NCBI RefSeq assembly: GCF_026342405.1
Contig: NZ_JAPEMU010000001.1
Location: 1,054,001-1,118,000 of the forward strand
Source of the DNA: Kitasatospora sp. NBC_00240
GTDB lineage: Bacteria; Actinomycetota; Actinomycetes; Streptomycetales; Streptomycetaceae
DNA: 64,000 bases
Direction of reading: 5' to 3'
Below are positions 32,535 to 41,469 of the stretch, in pieces. Position 1 is the first letter of the stretch. Each line of letters starts with the position of its first letter. The position numbers and the translations under genes were made by a program. Under the pieces are notes generated by a model that worked only from the letters and a program-made list of their open reading frames with translations, did not search any database and was not told the origin of the DNA.

Positions 32535-34049
32535 ATGGGAGACCGCCTTCCCACCGAGCACGTCGACGTGCTCATCGTCGGAGCCGGCATCTCCGGCATC
32601 GGCGCGGGGCGCTATCTCCAGCAGCACGGCAGCAAGTCCTTCGCCGTCCTCGAAGCCCGGGCGGCCGCCGGCGGGACCTGGGACCTGTTCCGCTACCCGG
32701 GCGTCCGCTCCGACTCCGACCTGCAGACCTTCGGCTACGAGTTCAAGCCCTGGCGGGACCAGGAGGCGATCGCCGCGGCCCCACGGATCCTGACCTACCT
32801 GCGGGAGACCGTCGCGGAGAACGTCCTGGAGCCCCACATCCGCTACCAGCAGAAGGTGCTGGCGGCCGCCTGGTCCTCGCGGACGGCCCGCTGGACCGTC
32901 GAGGTGCTGCACACCGGCACCGGCGAGCGCACGCGGCTGACGGCCGGCTGGATCTTCTGCGCGGGCGGCTACTTCCGCTACGACCAGGGCTTCACCCCGG
33001 TGTTCGAGGGCCGCGAACGCTTCTCCGGGGACATCGTCCACCCGCAGCACTGGCCGCAGGACCTCGACCACGCCGGGAAGCGGGTGGTGGTGATCGGCAG
33101 CGGCGCCACCGCGGTCACCCTGGTGCCCGCCATGGCCGAGACCGCGGAGCACGTGACGATGCTCCAGCGCACGCCGAGCTACATCATGGCCCTGCCGCGC
33201 CGCGACGCCCTCGCGAACCGCCTGCAGAAGGTGTTCGGCCCGGAACGGGGCTACGCGCTGACCCGGCGCAGGAACATCGCGGTCCAGCGGCTGATCTGGC
33301 GGCTCCTGCGACGGTTCCCGAACGCCGGCCGCAGGTACATCCGCTCCGCCAACGCCAGGCTGCTGCCCGAGGACTATCCCGTCGACGAGCACTTCAACCC
33401 GCCGTACAACCCCTGGGACCAGCGGCTGTGCCTGGCACCCGACGGGGATCTGTTCACCGCGATCCGGGACGGCAGGGCCTCGGTCGTGACCGAGGCGATC
33501 GCCGGCTTCACCGAGACCGGCGTCCTGCTCGCGAGCGGACGCGAACTGCGGGCCGACGTCGTGGTCACCGCCACCGGCCTCAACCTGCAGCTCTTCGGCG
33601 GCATGGACCTCACCGTCGACGGACGGGAAATCTCCTTCCCCGAGACCGTCGCCTACCGCGGCATGATGCTCGGCGACCTGCCCAACTTCGCCTTCGCCAT
33701 CGGCTACACCAACAGCTCCTGGACCCTCAAGGTCGGCCTGGTCTGCGAGTACTTCTGCCGCCTGCTCCGACACATGGACGAGCACGGGTACGACACCGCC
33801 CGGGCGGTCCCCGAGCCCGACATGCCCACCCGCCCCCTCCTGGACTTCGACGCCGGCTACGTCAGGCGCTCGCTCGCGGACCTCCCCCGGCAGGGGACGG
33901 CGTCGCCGTGGCTGATGTCCATGAGCTACCAGGACGACCGCAAACTGCTGCGGGCCGGAGCGGTCACCGACGAGTTCCTGCACTTCACCGGCCCGCACAC
34001 CCGCAGCACCCGCAGCACCGTCCGACCGTCCGCGCACGCGCGGGCCTGA
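32535..34049 (+). CDS. Flavin-containing monooxygenase (Baeyer-Villiger type)
   Basis: The protein has 504 residues. It has the FAD-binding GAGISGIG at 16-23, the Baeyer-Villiger fingerprint RFSGDIVHPQHWP (FxGxxxHxxxW) and the NADPH-binding VVVIGSGATAVTLVPAMAE near 180. These enzymes turn ketones into esters or oxidise sulfur and nitrogen, like EthA of Mycobacterium tuberculosis. AGGAGG eight bases before ATG 32535 sets the start. A TetR gene converges on it and an esterase follows, which makes a ketone-to-ester-to-alcohol route plausible. Confidence 0.92.
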   Translation: MGDRLPTEHVDVLIVGAGISGIGAGRYLQQHGSKSFAVLEARAAAGGTWDLFRYPGVRSDSDLQTFGYEFKPWRDQEAIAAAPRILTYLRETVAENVLEPHIRYQQKVLAAAWSSRTARWTVEVLHTGTGERTRLTAGWIFCAGGYFRYDQGFTPVFEGRERFSGDIVHPQHWPQDLDHAGKRVVVIGSGATAVTLVPAMAETAEHVTMLQRTPSYIMALPRRDALANRLQKVFGPERGYALTRRRNIAVQRLIWRLLRRFPNAGRRYIRSANARLLPEDYPVDEHFNPPYNPWDQRLCLAPDGDLFTAIRDGRASVVTEAIAGFTETGVLLASGRELRADVVVTATGLNLQLFGGMDLTVDGREISFPETVAYRGMMLGDLPNFAFAIGYTNSSWTLKVGLVCEYFCRLLRHMDEHGYDTARAVPEPDMPTRPLLDFDAGYVRRSLADLPRQGTASPWLMSMSYQDDRKLLRAGAVTDEFLHFTGPHTRSTRSTVRPSAHARA

Positions 34050-34149
34050 GCGCCCGGTCCCACCCGATGCCGGCGGTGCTGGGGTCGGCCCCGGCCACGC
34101 ACCCCGGGCCCAGCCTGCCGCCGGAACACCTGGCGGCTGCGCCCGCCGG

Positions 34150-34812
34150 TCAGCCCCGGCGGGGGCGGCGGCGGCGCTGGGTGCCGTACGCGCGGAGGAA
34201 GGCGTCCACCCCGGTGCGGACGGCGGCGTCGAGGTCGGCGCGGTCGACGGGGCGGGTGCCGAGCGCGGACAGGCCGGGGAGGTTGCCCGAGACCAGGGCG
34301 ATGAACTGGGTGGCCGCCACGGCGGGGTCGTCGAGATCGAGGTGACCGCGGTTGGCCAGGCCGGCGAGCCGGCCGCAGAGGACGTCCAGCACCGGTTGGG
34401 AGCCCCGGGCCACCACCTGGTCGTAGAGATCGGGGAGCCGGGCGGCCTCCGCGTAGAGCAGCCGCTGGAGCCCCCATCCCTCGTCGCCGAGCTGACACTC
34501 GATCACCCGGTGGGCGACGCGTTCCAGCTCGCCCTCCAGGTCCTGACCGTCGTCAGGGAGGCTCGCGAGGGCGGCGATGATGCGGTTGGAGGTGCGCTCG
34601 GCGCCGTCCCGCATCACGATCCGGAACAGGTTCTCCTTGTCCCCGAAGTGGTTGTAGACCGTGGGCTTGGCCACGCCGGCCACCGCCGCGATGGTGTCGA
34701 TGCCGGCCTGGGCGTAGCCCTCCCGGGTGAACACCTTGACGGCGGCTTCGAGGATGGCGCTGCGCTTGTCGATCCGGCCGCGCCCAGCAGTCGAGCGTCC
34801 ACTTTCGGTCAC
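34150..34812 (-). CDS. TetR-family regulator of the BVMO/esterase unit
   Basis: The protein has about 220 residues. The DNA-binding domain is DKRSAILEAAVKVFTREGYA, IDTIAAVAGVAKPTVYNHFG. The start is a GTG at 34812 (TESGRST); a further in-frame GTG at 34830 would add six residues and cannot be excluded. It is divergent from the esterase and converges on the monooxygenase. The 18-bp palindrome at 34851 lies between it and the esterase and is its most likely binding site. Confidence 0.9.
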   Translation of the reverse strand: MTESGRSTAGRGRIDKRSAILEAAVKVFTREGYAQAGIDTIAAVAGVAKPTVYNHFGDKENLFRIVMRDGAERTSNRIIAALASLPDDGQDLEGELERVAHRVIECQLGDEGWGLQRLLYAEAARLPDLYDQVVARGSQPVLDVLCGRLAGLANRGHLDLDDPAVAATQFIALVSGNLPGLSALGTRPVDRADLDAAVRTGVDAFLRAYGTQRRRRPRRG

Positions 34813-34850
34813 ATACCTACGGTAGCGCACAGATAACTGCTACAACTCAC

Positions 34851-34868
34851 TTGAACTCATGAGTTCAA
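34851..34868. promoter_or_regulatory. Perfect 18-bp palindrome, probable TetR operator
   Basis: TTGAACTCATGAGTTCAA is identical to its reverse complement. It covers the TTGAAC that would be the -35 box of the esterase promoter and lies 21 bases upstream of the farther TetR start. A related site occurs at 35850..35867. Confidence 0.75.
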
Positions 34869-34921
34869 TTTTGTATGCCGTCGATCATCCGACCGCCGCC
34901 GCAGGAAGAAGGCCAGAACCC

Positions 34922-35872
34922 ATGCAGGACATCACTCGCCGACTGGACCCGGAGCTGCTGGGAGGCTTCGTCTCCCCCGTTTCCGGCATGGCAGCGCTGC
35001 GGCCCGGCGCGGCCGCGCCCGAGCGGGAGGACCTGGTGGTGCGCGACCCGCTCGACCCGGGCGCGCCGCCGGTGCCCGTCCGGATCTACCGGCCGACCAC
35101 CCCCGCCCCGGAGCGGCCCGCGGTGCTGTTCGTGCACGGCGGCGGATTCACCGCCGGCGAGCGGTTGGAGTGGTTCGACCCGCTGTGCGACCTGTACGCC
35201 GAGGGTTCCGGGGCGGTGGTGGTCTCGGTCGGCTACCGGCTGGCACCCCGGCACCCCTACCCGGCCGCGCGGCAGGACTGCCTGACGGCCCTGAACTGGC
35301 TGCGCCTGAACGGAGAGCGGCTGGCCGTGGACGGCTTGCGGGTGGCGGTGGCGGGCAGCAGCTCCGGGGCGGCGATCGCCGCCGGACTGACGCTGGCGCT
35401 GCGCGACCGCGGCGGCCCGCTGCCGAGCCTGCTGCTGTTGCACGCCCCCGTGCTGGACGACCGGCACACCACTGCGTCCAGCCGGCTCGCGCTGGACCCG
35501 CGCACCTGGAACCGGACTGCCTCGCTGGCCGGTTGGGGCGCCTATCTGCACCCGCTGCCGCCCGGCCACCCCGACGTGCCCGCCCACGCCGCGCCGGCCA
35601 GGGCGGAGGACCTGAGCGGGCTGCCCCCGGTCTACCTGTCGGTCGGGGACCTGGAACTGTCCCGGGACGAGGTGATCGAATTCGGCCTCCGGCTGGCCCG
35701 CGCCGGGGTGCCGTTGGAACTGCACGTGTTCCCCGGGGCCTACCACGGCTTCGACATCAAGGACCCGCAGGCGGCGGCGAGCCGGCACTCGCTGGCCACC
35801 CAGGTCGACGCGCTGCGCCGCGCCCTGCATCCCGGTGCCCGGACAAAGATTGAACAAGCGAGTTCAGTCTGA
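34922..35872 (+). CDS. Alpha/beta hydrolase (hormone-sensitive-lipase family esterase)
   Basis: The protein has 316 residues. The oxyanion motif is LFVHGGGF at 70-76, the nucleophile elbow is VAGSSSGAA (GSSSG in place of the usual GDSAG), and the acid and base are in VYLSVGDLELSRDE and AYHGFDIKD. This is the family IV esterase group. ATG 34922 has a ribosome-binding site; an ATG at 34859 lies inside the palindrome and is rejected. It follows a promoter controlled by the TetR palindrome. It may cut esters made by the monooxygenase at 32535. Confidence 0.9.
   Translation: MQDITRRLDPELLGGFVSPVSGMAALRPGAAAPEREDLVVRDPLDPGAPPVPVRIYRPTTPAPERPAVLFVHGGGFTAGERLEWFDPLCDLYAEGSGAVVVSVGYRLAPRHPYPAARQDCLTALNWLRLNGERLAVDGLRVAVAGSSSGAAIAAGLTLALRDRGGPLPSLLLLHAPVLDDRHTTASSRLALDPRTWNRTASLAGWGAYLHPLPPGHPDVPAHAAPARAEDLSGLPPVYLSVGDLELSRDEVIEFGLRLARAGVPLELHVFPGAYHGFDIKDPQAAASRHSLATQVDALRRALHPGARTKIEQASSV
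35850..35867. promoter_or_regulatory. Second copy of the TTGAAC/GTTCA palindrome
   Basis: TTGAACAAGCGAGTTCAG keeps both outer half-sites and the spacing of the site at 34851 (one outer mismatch). It lies over the last codons of the esterase gene and upstream of the sulfur operon leader. Confidence 0.5.
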
Positions 35873-35974
35873 TTAACTGTCAAGGTCAGCAGGCCGGGGA
35901 TGCAGATGGCTCACCGCAACCGCTGACGGTTCATCGACGCTCCGGTTCCGGAGCCGCAGTCCGAGGAGTACGGA

Positions 35975-36082
35975 GTGTCCGCCAGCCGTGGCCTGCCAGG
36001 CATGCGCCTGCTGCTTACAGCCACCCGCCGGGCGATCGACCTCTCCCGTACCGACAGCGCGCTGTGTCCTTCGCCGCGTTGA
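35975..36082 (+). CDS. Cysteine-containing leader peptide of the sulfur operon
   Basis: A GTG at 35975, six bases after the strong ribosome-binding site GAGGAG, opens a 35-codon frame. Its core, LTATRRAIDLSRTDSALC, matches the short leader peptides of the type LTxRRHxDLxRxxSAxC found in actinobacteria before sulfur-acquisition genes; the conserved cysteine is residue 31. An in-frame ATG at 36002 is an alternative start. A GC-rich hairpin (36089..36120) follows at once. I infer that ribosome stalling at the cysteine codon under cysteine shortage would change the hairpin and open the operon. Confidence 0.75.
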   Translation: MSASRGLPGMRLLLTATRRAIDLSRTDSALCPSPR

Positions 36083-36088
36083 GCCACC

Positions 36089-36120
36089 GCACCGCCCCGC
36101 GCTGACCGAGGGGCGGGTGC
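36089..36120 (+). promoter_or_regulatory. Attenuator hairpin candidate downstream of the leader peptide
   Basis: GCACCGCCCC pairs with GGGGCGGGTGC (one bulged base) seven bases after the leader stop codon and about 80 bases before the first structural gene. It could act as a terminator or hide the start site. Confidence 0.5.
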
Positions 36121-36199
36121 GGCGGCCCTCGCGGCGATCCCGACACGTCAACCCGGCGGCCCAGGCCGCCGATCCCGCGCCTCGGAAAGAAGCCCTGCC

Positions 36200-37984
36200 A
36201 TGCCCACGCCCGACACTGCCACGCCCGGCACCGCCACCACCAGCACCGGTACCGCCGGCACCGCCACCACCAGCACCGGTACCGCCGGAACCGCCACCGC
36301 TGCTGCCGCCACCGCCGAGCGGCTGCGAACCGCCCCCCGCACCCGGCGGTTCACGTCCAGACCCGGTGTCGCCGTCGCCGCCCTCACCGCCCTCCTGCCG
36401 CTGGCCGCCGCCTGCTCCAGGACCGCGAAGGGCGCCGCCGACCCGGCGGCCGCCGGTCCGCCGAAGGCCGGGGGCACGCTCACCCTGGCCGTCCCCTACG
36501 GCCCGACCTGCCTCGACCCGCACCAGGGGCAGGCGGACGCGCTCTTCTCCCGCGCGGTGCTGGACTCGCTGGTCTGGCAGGACGAGAAGGGTGCCGTCCA
36601 CCCCTGGCTCGCGAAGTCCTGGAAGATATCCGACGACCAACGGACCTACACGTTCGTCCTGCGCCCCGGCGTCACCTTCAGCGACGGCACGCCCTTCGAC
36701 GCCGCCGCCGTGAAGGCCAACCTGGACCACGTGGTGGCCCCGACCACCAAGTCCGCGGGTGCCGCGCAGCTGATCGAGAACTACCGCTCGACCACCGTGG
36801 TCGACGACCACACGGTGGAGGTCACGCTCGCCGCCCCCGCCTCCTCCTTCCTCTCCGGGCTCGCCTCCCCGGGTCTGGGCATCGAGTCCCCCGCCACGCT
36901 GACCGGTGACCCCAAGGCACTCTGCTCGAAGATCGTCGGCACCGGGCCGTTCGCCAGCGCCGCCGGGTTCACTCCGCAGCAGGGCATCTCCTACCAGCGC
37001 CGCGACGGCTACGCCTGGGCGCCCGAGGGCGCGGCCAACCAGGGCCCGGCCCACCTCGACGGCCTGACCGTCCGCGTCGTCCCCGAGAACTCCTCGCGCC
37101 TGGGCGCCCTGACGAGCGGCCAGGCGGACGCCGCCTCGGCGATCGCGCCGGTCAACGTCGCCAAGCTGAAGGCCGACCCCGGGTTCGCCGTGCAGAGCGC
37201 CGTCGCCCCCGGAGTCCCGTTCAGCTACAACCCGAACACCGAGAAGGGCGCGCTCAGCGACGTCCGGCTGCGCAAGGCGCTGCGGGCGGGCATCGACTGG
37301 CCGCTGATCGTCGAGAAGCTCTACTTCGGGGTGTACCCGGCCGCCCAGGGCCCGCTCTCCCCCACCACACCCGGCTGGAGCAAGGCCGTCGCAGACCAGT
37401 ACACGTACGACCCGGCGGCCTCCGCCGCGCTGCTCGACGAGGCCGGCTGGACGGCCCGGGACGCGGAGAACTACCGCACCAAGGACGGCAAGCGCCTGAC
37501 CCTCGACTTCCTCTACGTCGGGGACTACTTCGGACCGCACGTCGCCCTGGCCACCCAGATCCAGGCCGCCGCCAAGCAGCTCGGCATCGAGCTGCGCAAC
37601 CAGAACCTGGACGCCGGCAGCTACGTCAAGCGCGTCCTCGCGGGCGACTACGACCTGCTGAACAGCAGCAACAACAACTTCTCGCCGGACGGCCTGCGGC
37701 TGATCTTCGGCAGCGCGCACATCCCCACCACCAAGATCGACAACAACGCGGCCCGCTACCACGACGCCGGCGTCGACGCGAAGCTCGCCGAGGCGCTGGC
37801 CGCGGGCGACCCGCAGAAGCAGAACAGCCTCTACGCCGAGGTCCAGCAGAAGGTCACCGACGACGTCGCCATCCTGCCCCTGTTCAACAACGCCTACGTG
37901 CTGGGCACCTCCGCGAAGGTCCACGGCGTCGTCTTCGAGCAGCAGAGCTTCCCCAACTTCGCCGACGCCTGGCTGTCGCGGTGA
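36200..37984 (+). CDS. ABC transporter substrate-binding lipoprotein (SBP_bac_5, peptide/nickel type)
   Basis: The protein has 594 residues. An N-terminal, repeat-rich stretch of 50 residues precedes a signal sequence with the lipobox LLPLAAAC, followed by the family signature GGTLTLAVPYGPTCLDPHQG. The body has the usual WKISDDQRTYTFVLRPGVTF and DVRLRKALRAGIDWPLIVEK. It should be lipid-anchored at the outer face and deliver the ligand to the permeases. The cargo is not peptide by necessity; the leader peptide and the monooxygenases suggest an organosulfur compound. The long Thr/Gly-rich leader before the signal peptide is unusual and the true start may be later. Confidence 0.9.
   Translation: MPTPDTATPGTATTSTGTAGTATTSTGTAGTATAAAATAERLRTAPRTRRFTSRPGVAVAALTALLPLAAACSRTAKGAADPAAAGPPKAGGTLTLAVPYGPTCLDPHQGQADALFSRAVLDSLVWQDEKGAVHPWLAKSWKISDDQRTYTFVLRPGVTFSDGTPFDAAAVKANLDHVVAPTTKSAGAAQLIENYRSTTVVDDHTVEVTLAAPASSFLSGLASPGLGIESPATLTGDPKALCSKIVGTGPFASAAGFTPQQGISYQRRDGYAWAPEGAANQGPAHLDGLTVRVVPENSSRLGALTSGQADAASAIAPVNVAKLKADPGFAVQSAVAPGVPFSYNPNTEKGALSDVRLRKALRAGIDWPLIVEKLYFGVYPAAQGPLSPTTPGWSKAVADQYTYDPAASAALLDEAGWTARDAENYRTKDGKRLTLDFLYVGDYFGPHVALATQIQAAAKQLGIELRNQNLDAGSYVKRVLAGDYDLLNSSNNNFSPDGLRLIFGSAHIPTTKIDNNAARYHDAGVDAKLAEALAAGDPQKQNSLYAEVQQKVTDDVAILPLFNNAYVLGTSAKVHGVVFEQQSFPNFADAWLSR
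36227..36286. repeat. 30-bp tandem repeat inside the lipoprotein gene
   Basis: Two exact copies of a 30-base unit and a partial third encode the repeated peptide GTATTSTGTA near the N terminus. The number of copies could vary. Confidence 0.85.
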
Positions 37985-38907
37985 TCGGCGCCGTCGCCCG
38001 CCGACTGGGCGGCTCCGTCCTGGTGCTGTGGGGCGCGGTGACCGTCGCGTTCCTCGCCCTCCACCTCACCTCCGGCGACCCGGTCGACCTGCTCACCGGC
38101 CTGCGGGCCAGCAGCGACGGGCTGCGGGCCGAGATCGTCCGGGAGTACGGCCTGGACCGCCCGCTGGCACTCCAGTACCTCACCTTCCTGCTCCACATCC
38201 TCCAGGGCGACCTCGGCGACTCGTACGTGCTGCACCTGCCGGTGCGCACCGCGATCGGCCAGCAGCTCGGCTCCACCCTCCAACTCCTCGCCGCCACCGT
38301 GGTGGTGACCGTAGTGATCGCCGTGCCGGCGGCCCTGCTCGGCGCGGGCCGCCGGCCCTGGGTCCGCACCCCGGTCTCCCTGCTGGAGGGCCTGGGCGTG
38401 GCGGTGCCCGCCTTCTGGCTCGGCACCCTGCTGCTCGGGGTGTTCTCGTTCAAGCTCCGCTGGTTCCCCGCCCTCGGCGCACCCGGCATCGACGGCCTCG
38501 TGCTGCCCGCGCTCGCCCTCGCCGCCGCACCCGCCGCGGTGATCGCCCGGGTGCTCCGCCGAGGGCTGGAACAGACCCTGGACGAGCCCTTCGTCACCAC
38601 CGCCCGCACCCGCGGCGTCGGTGAGGCGGCCGTCCGGCTGCGGCACGGACTGAGGCACGGACTGCTGCCGGTGGCGACGCTGGTCGGCTGGCTCACCGGC
38701 TCGCTGATCGGCGGGGCGGTGGTCGTCGAGTCGGTCTTCTCCCGGCAGGGCCTGGGCACGCTGGCGGTCACCGCCGTCCGCAACAAGGACCTGCCGCTGG
38801 TCATCGGCATCGTGCTGGTGGCCGGCCTGGTCTACACCGTCGTCAACACCGCCGTCGACCTGTCGTACCGCCTGATCGACCCACGGCTGCGCACCCGAGA
38901 GGCCTGA
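37981..38907 (+). CDS. ABC transporter permease (DppB-like)
   Basis: The protein has 308 residues from a GTG that overlaps the TGA of the lipoprotein gene. Helices such as LVLWGAVTVAFLALHLTSGD and LLAATVVVTVVIAVPAALLG and the cytoplasmic EAA-like loop FVTTARTRGVGEAAVRLRHG are typical of DppB permeases. It forms the membrane channel with the next gene product. Confidence 0.92.
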   Translation: MIGAVARRLGGSVLVLWGAVTVAFLALHLTSGDPVDLLTGLRASSDGLRAEIVREYGLDRPLALQYLTFLLHILQGDLGDSYVLHLPVRTAIGQQLGSTLQLLAATVVVTVVIAVPAALLGAGRRPWVRTPVSLLEGLGVAVPAFWLGTLLLGVFSFKLRWFPALGAPGIDGLVLPALALAAAPAAVIARVLRRGLEQTLDEPFVTTARTRGVGEAAVRLRHGLRHGLLPVATLVGWLTGSLIGGAVVVESVFSRQGLGTLAVTAVRNKDLPLVIGIVLVAGLVYTVVNTAVDLSYRLIDPRLRTREA

Positions 38908-38917
38908 GGAGGAAACC

Positions 38918-39742
38918 GTGACTGTCGCAATCACCCGTTGGCGCCCCGGCGTCGTCCTGGCGTTCGTGGCCTGCGCCCTGCTCCTGCTGGCCGCGCTGGC
39001 GCCCGGCCTGTTCACCGGCACCGGGCCGGACGCGGCCGACCCGGCGAACACCCTGCTGCCGCCCGGCTCCGGCCACTGGCTGGGCACCGACGAGAACGGG
39101 CGCGACATCTGGTCCCGCGTGGTGCACGGCGCCCGGCCGTCGTTGCTGATCGGTCTCTGCGCCTCCGTCCTGGCGCTCGCCGCCGGCACGGTGGTCGGCG
39201 TCGTCGCCGCCCAGGGCGGCCGGGCGGCCGACCAGGTGGTGGGCCGGGTGCTGGACGTCCTGATGTCCATCCCCGGCGTGCTGCTGGTGCTGCTGGTCGT
39301 CGCGGTGCTCGGCACCGGCACCGGCAACCTGGTGGCCGGCCTGGCACTGGTCACCCTGCCCGGGTACGCCCGGCTGGTGCGCGCCGAGGTGCTGCGGATC
39401 CGCGGCGCCCAGTTCGTCGAGGCCGCGACCGTCCTCGGCTGGTCCAGGCTGCAGGTCGTCGTCCGGCACATCGTCCCCAACGCGGTCGGTCCGCTGCTGG
39501 CCCTCGCCACGGTGGGCGTCGGCGGCATGATCGTCACCGGATCGGCGCTCAGCTTCCTGGGCCTGGGCCCACAGCCGCCGACCGCCGAATGGGGCGCGAT
39601 GCTCGCCGGCAGCGGCGACTACTTCGAGGTCGCCTGGTGGACCGCGGTCTTCCCCGGTGCGGCGATCACCGTCGCCGTGCTGGCCGTCTCCGCCCTCGGG
39701 CAGTGGCTGCAGGACCGGGCCGAAGGGCGGGTGGCCCGATGA
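38918..39742 (+). CDS. ABC transporter permease (DppC-like)
   Basis: The protein has 274 residues; AGGAGG lies a few bases before its GTG-proximal ATG-free start (GTG at 38918). It has the DppC signature GTDENGRDIWSRVVHGARPS and the EAA loop FVEAATVLGWSRLQVVVRHI. It pairs with the DppB-like protein. Its stop codon overlaps the ATG of the ATPase gene. Confidence 0.92.
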   Translation: MTVAITRWRPGVVLAFVACALLLLAALAPGLFTGTGPDAADPANTLLPPGSGHWLGTDENGRDIWSRVVHGARPSLLIGLCASVLALAAGTVVGVVAAQGGRAADQVVGRVLDVLMSIPGVLLVLLVVAVLGTGTGNLVAGLALVTLPGYARLVRAEVLRIRGAQFVEAATVLGWSRLQVVVRHIVPNAVGPLLALATVGVGGMIVTGSALSFLGLGPQPPTAEWGAMLAGSGDYFEVAWWTAVFPGAAITVAVLAVSALGQWLQDRAEGRVAR

Positions 39743-41469
39743 TCGGCGACCCCGGGACCGGCACCCGGCCGCGACACGGCACCGCGACCGGCGCGCAGGC
39801 CCCCGACGACGGCGCGCAGCCGCTGGTGGAACTGCGCGGGCTCACCGTCTCCTTCCCCGGCCACCGGGCTTCGGTCAGGGCGGTGCGCGGGCTGTCGCTC
39901 ACCGTGCGGGCCGGCGAGAGCGTCGCCCTGGTCGGGGAGTCCGGCTCCGGCAAGAGTGTGACCGCGCGCAGCCTGGTCGGCCTGGCCGGCCCCGGCGCGC
40001 GGGTGACCGCCGACACCTTCCGGATCGACGGCCGCGAGGTGGGCGCGCTGACCGGCCGTCAGTGGCGGCCGCTGCGCGGGCGCCGGATCGGCTTCGTCCT
40101 GCAGGACGCCCTGGTCTCCCTCGACCCGCTGCGCCGGGTGGGGGACGAGATCGCCGAGGCCCTGCACGCCCACCGCAGTGTCCCGCGCGCCGAGGTGCCC
40201 GGGCGGGTGCTGCGGCTGCTCGCGGACGCGGGCGTGCCCGACCCGGAGCTACGGGCCCGGCAGTATCCGCACGAGCTCTCCGGCGGCCTGCGCCAGCGGG
40301 CCCTGATCGCCTCGGCGATCGCGGCCGGTCCGGCCCTGCTGATCGCCGACGAGCCGACCACCGCCCTGGACGTCACGGTGCAGGCTCAGATCCTCGACCT
40401 GCTGGCGGAGCGGCGGCGGGCCGGCATGGCGCTGCTGCTGATCAGCCACGACCTGGCGGTGGTGGCGAAGGTCGCCGACCGGGTGCTGGTGATGAAGGAC
40501 GGCGAGGTCGTCGAGGAGGGCCCCACCGCCGAGGTCCTGGCGAACCCCGGTCATCCGTACACCCGGCAGCTCCTGGACGCGGTCCCGCACGCGCACGCCC
40601 GCGGCACCCGGCTGTCCGGGCCGCGCGCCGGGATCCCGCTGCCGCGGCACGCCGACCCGGCGGGGGCGCCGGTGGTGCTCGCCGCCCGGGGCATCGGCAA
40701 GTCCTTCGCCGTGGCCGGGCGCGGCAGGCTGACCGCGGTGGAGGACGTCTCGTTCACCCTGCGGGCCGGCCGCACGCTGGGCATCGTCGGCGAGTCCGGC
40801 TCGGGCAAGAGCACCACCGGGCGCCTCCTGCTCGGGCTCGCCCCGCCGGACACCGGCTCCGTCGAGGTGGAGGGGACGTCCTGGCTCGGCCTGTCCGCCC
40901 GGGAGCGGCGCGCGCTGCACCGGCGGGTCCAGGTCGTCCACCAGGATCCGCTCAGCAGCTTCGACCCCCGCTACACGGTGGCCCGGATCCTCGCCGAACC
41001 GCTGGCCGCCACCGGCCTGCCGCGCGGCGAACACGCCTGCCGGGTCGACGAGTTGATGGACCAGGTCGGGCTCGGCCGGGACCTGCTGCGGCGCCGGCCG
41101 CGCCAGTTGTCCGGCGGGCAGCGCCAACGGGTGGCGATCGCCCGGGCGCTGGCCCCGCACCCACGGATCATCGTCCTGGACGAGCCGGTGGCCGCACTCG
41201 ACGTCTCCATCCAGGCGCAGGTGCTGGACCTCCTCCTGGATCTCCAGGCCGAACTCGGCGTCGCGTACGTCTTCATCTCCCACGACCTCGGGGTCGTCCA
41301 CCACATCGCCGACGAGGTCCTGGTGATGAAGGACGGCCGGACGGTGGAGGCCGGCGACGTCGGCGAGGTCTTCGCCGCACCGCGGCACCCGTACACCCGC
41401 GCACTGCTCGACGCCGTCCCGCAACTGGACGGCCCGTCCCCCAGGAAGGCCCATGAGCACCGGACGTGA
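39739..41469 (+). CDS. Fused double ABC ATPase (DppD-DppF type)
   Basis: The protein has 576 residues and two complete nucleotide-binding domains. The first (residues 30-270) has the Walker [10 protein letters not shown], the signature [12 protein letters not shown] and the Walker [12 protein letters not shown]. The second (residues 310-560) has [26 protein letters not shown] and [11 protein letters not shown]. Each ends with the oligopeptide-type [10 protein letters not shown] or [10 protein letters not shown] motif. Fusion of both subunits means one gene supplies the whole motor. It overlaps both neighbours (ATGA before; 17 bases after). Confidence 0.93.
   Translation: MIGDPGTGTRPRHGTATGAQAPDDGAQPLVELRGLTVSFPGHRASVRAVRGLSLTVRAGESVALVGESGSGKSVTARSLVGLAGPGARVTADTFRIDGREVGALTGRQWRPLRGRRIGFVLQDALVSLDPLRRVGDEIAEALHAHRSVPRAEVPGRVLRLLADAGVPDPELRARQYPHELSGGLRQRALIASAIAAGPALLIADEPTTALDVTVQAQILDLLAERRRAGMALLLISHDLAVVAKVADRVLVMKDGEVVEEGPTAEVLANPGHPYTRQLLDAVPHAHARGTRLSGPRAGIPLPRHADPAGAPVVLAARGIGKSFAVAGRGRLTAVEDVSFTLRAGRTLGIVGESGSGKSTTGRLLLGLAPPDTGSVEVEGTSWLGLSARERRALHRRVQVVHQDPLSSFDPRYTVARILAEPLAATGLPRGEHACRVDELMDQVGLGRDLLRRRPRQLSGGQRQRVAIARALAPHPRIIVLDEPVAALDVSIQAQVLDLLLDLQAELGVAYVFISHDLGVVHHIADEVLVMKDGRTVEAGDVGEVFAAPRHPYTRALLDAVPQLDGPSPRKAHEHRT

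Noticed and set aside
34859..34921. Upstream ATG start for the esterase at 34859
   Set aside because: This ATG is the centre of the operator palindrome and has no ribosome-binding site, while ATG 34922 begins the conserved protein.
35873..37924. A 683-codon minus-strand frame opposite the lipoprotein gene
   Set aside because: It is a shadow of the SBP_bac_5 gene and lacks a recognisable protein or ribosome-binding site.
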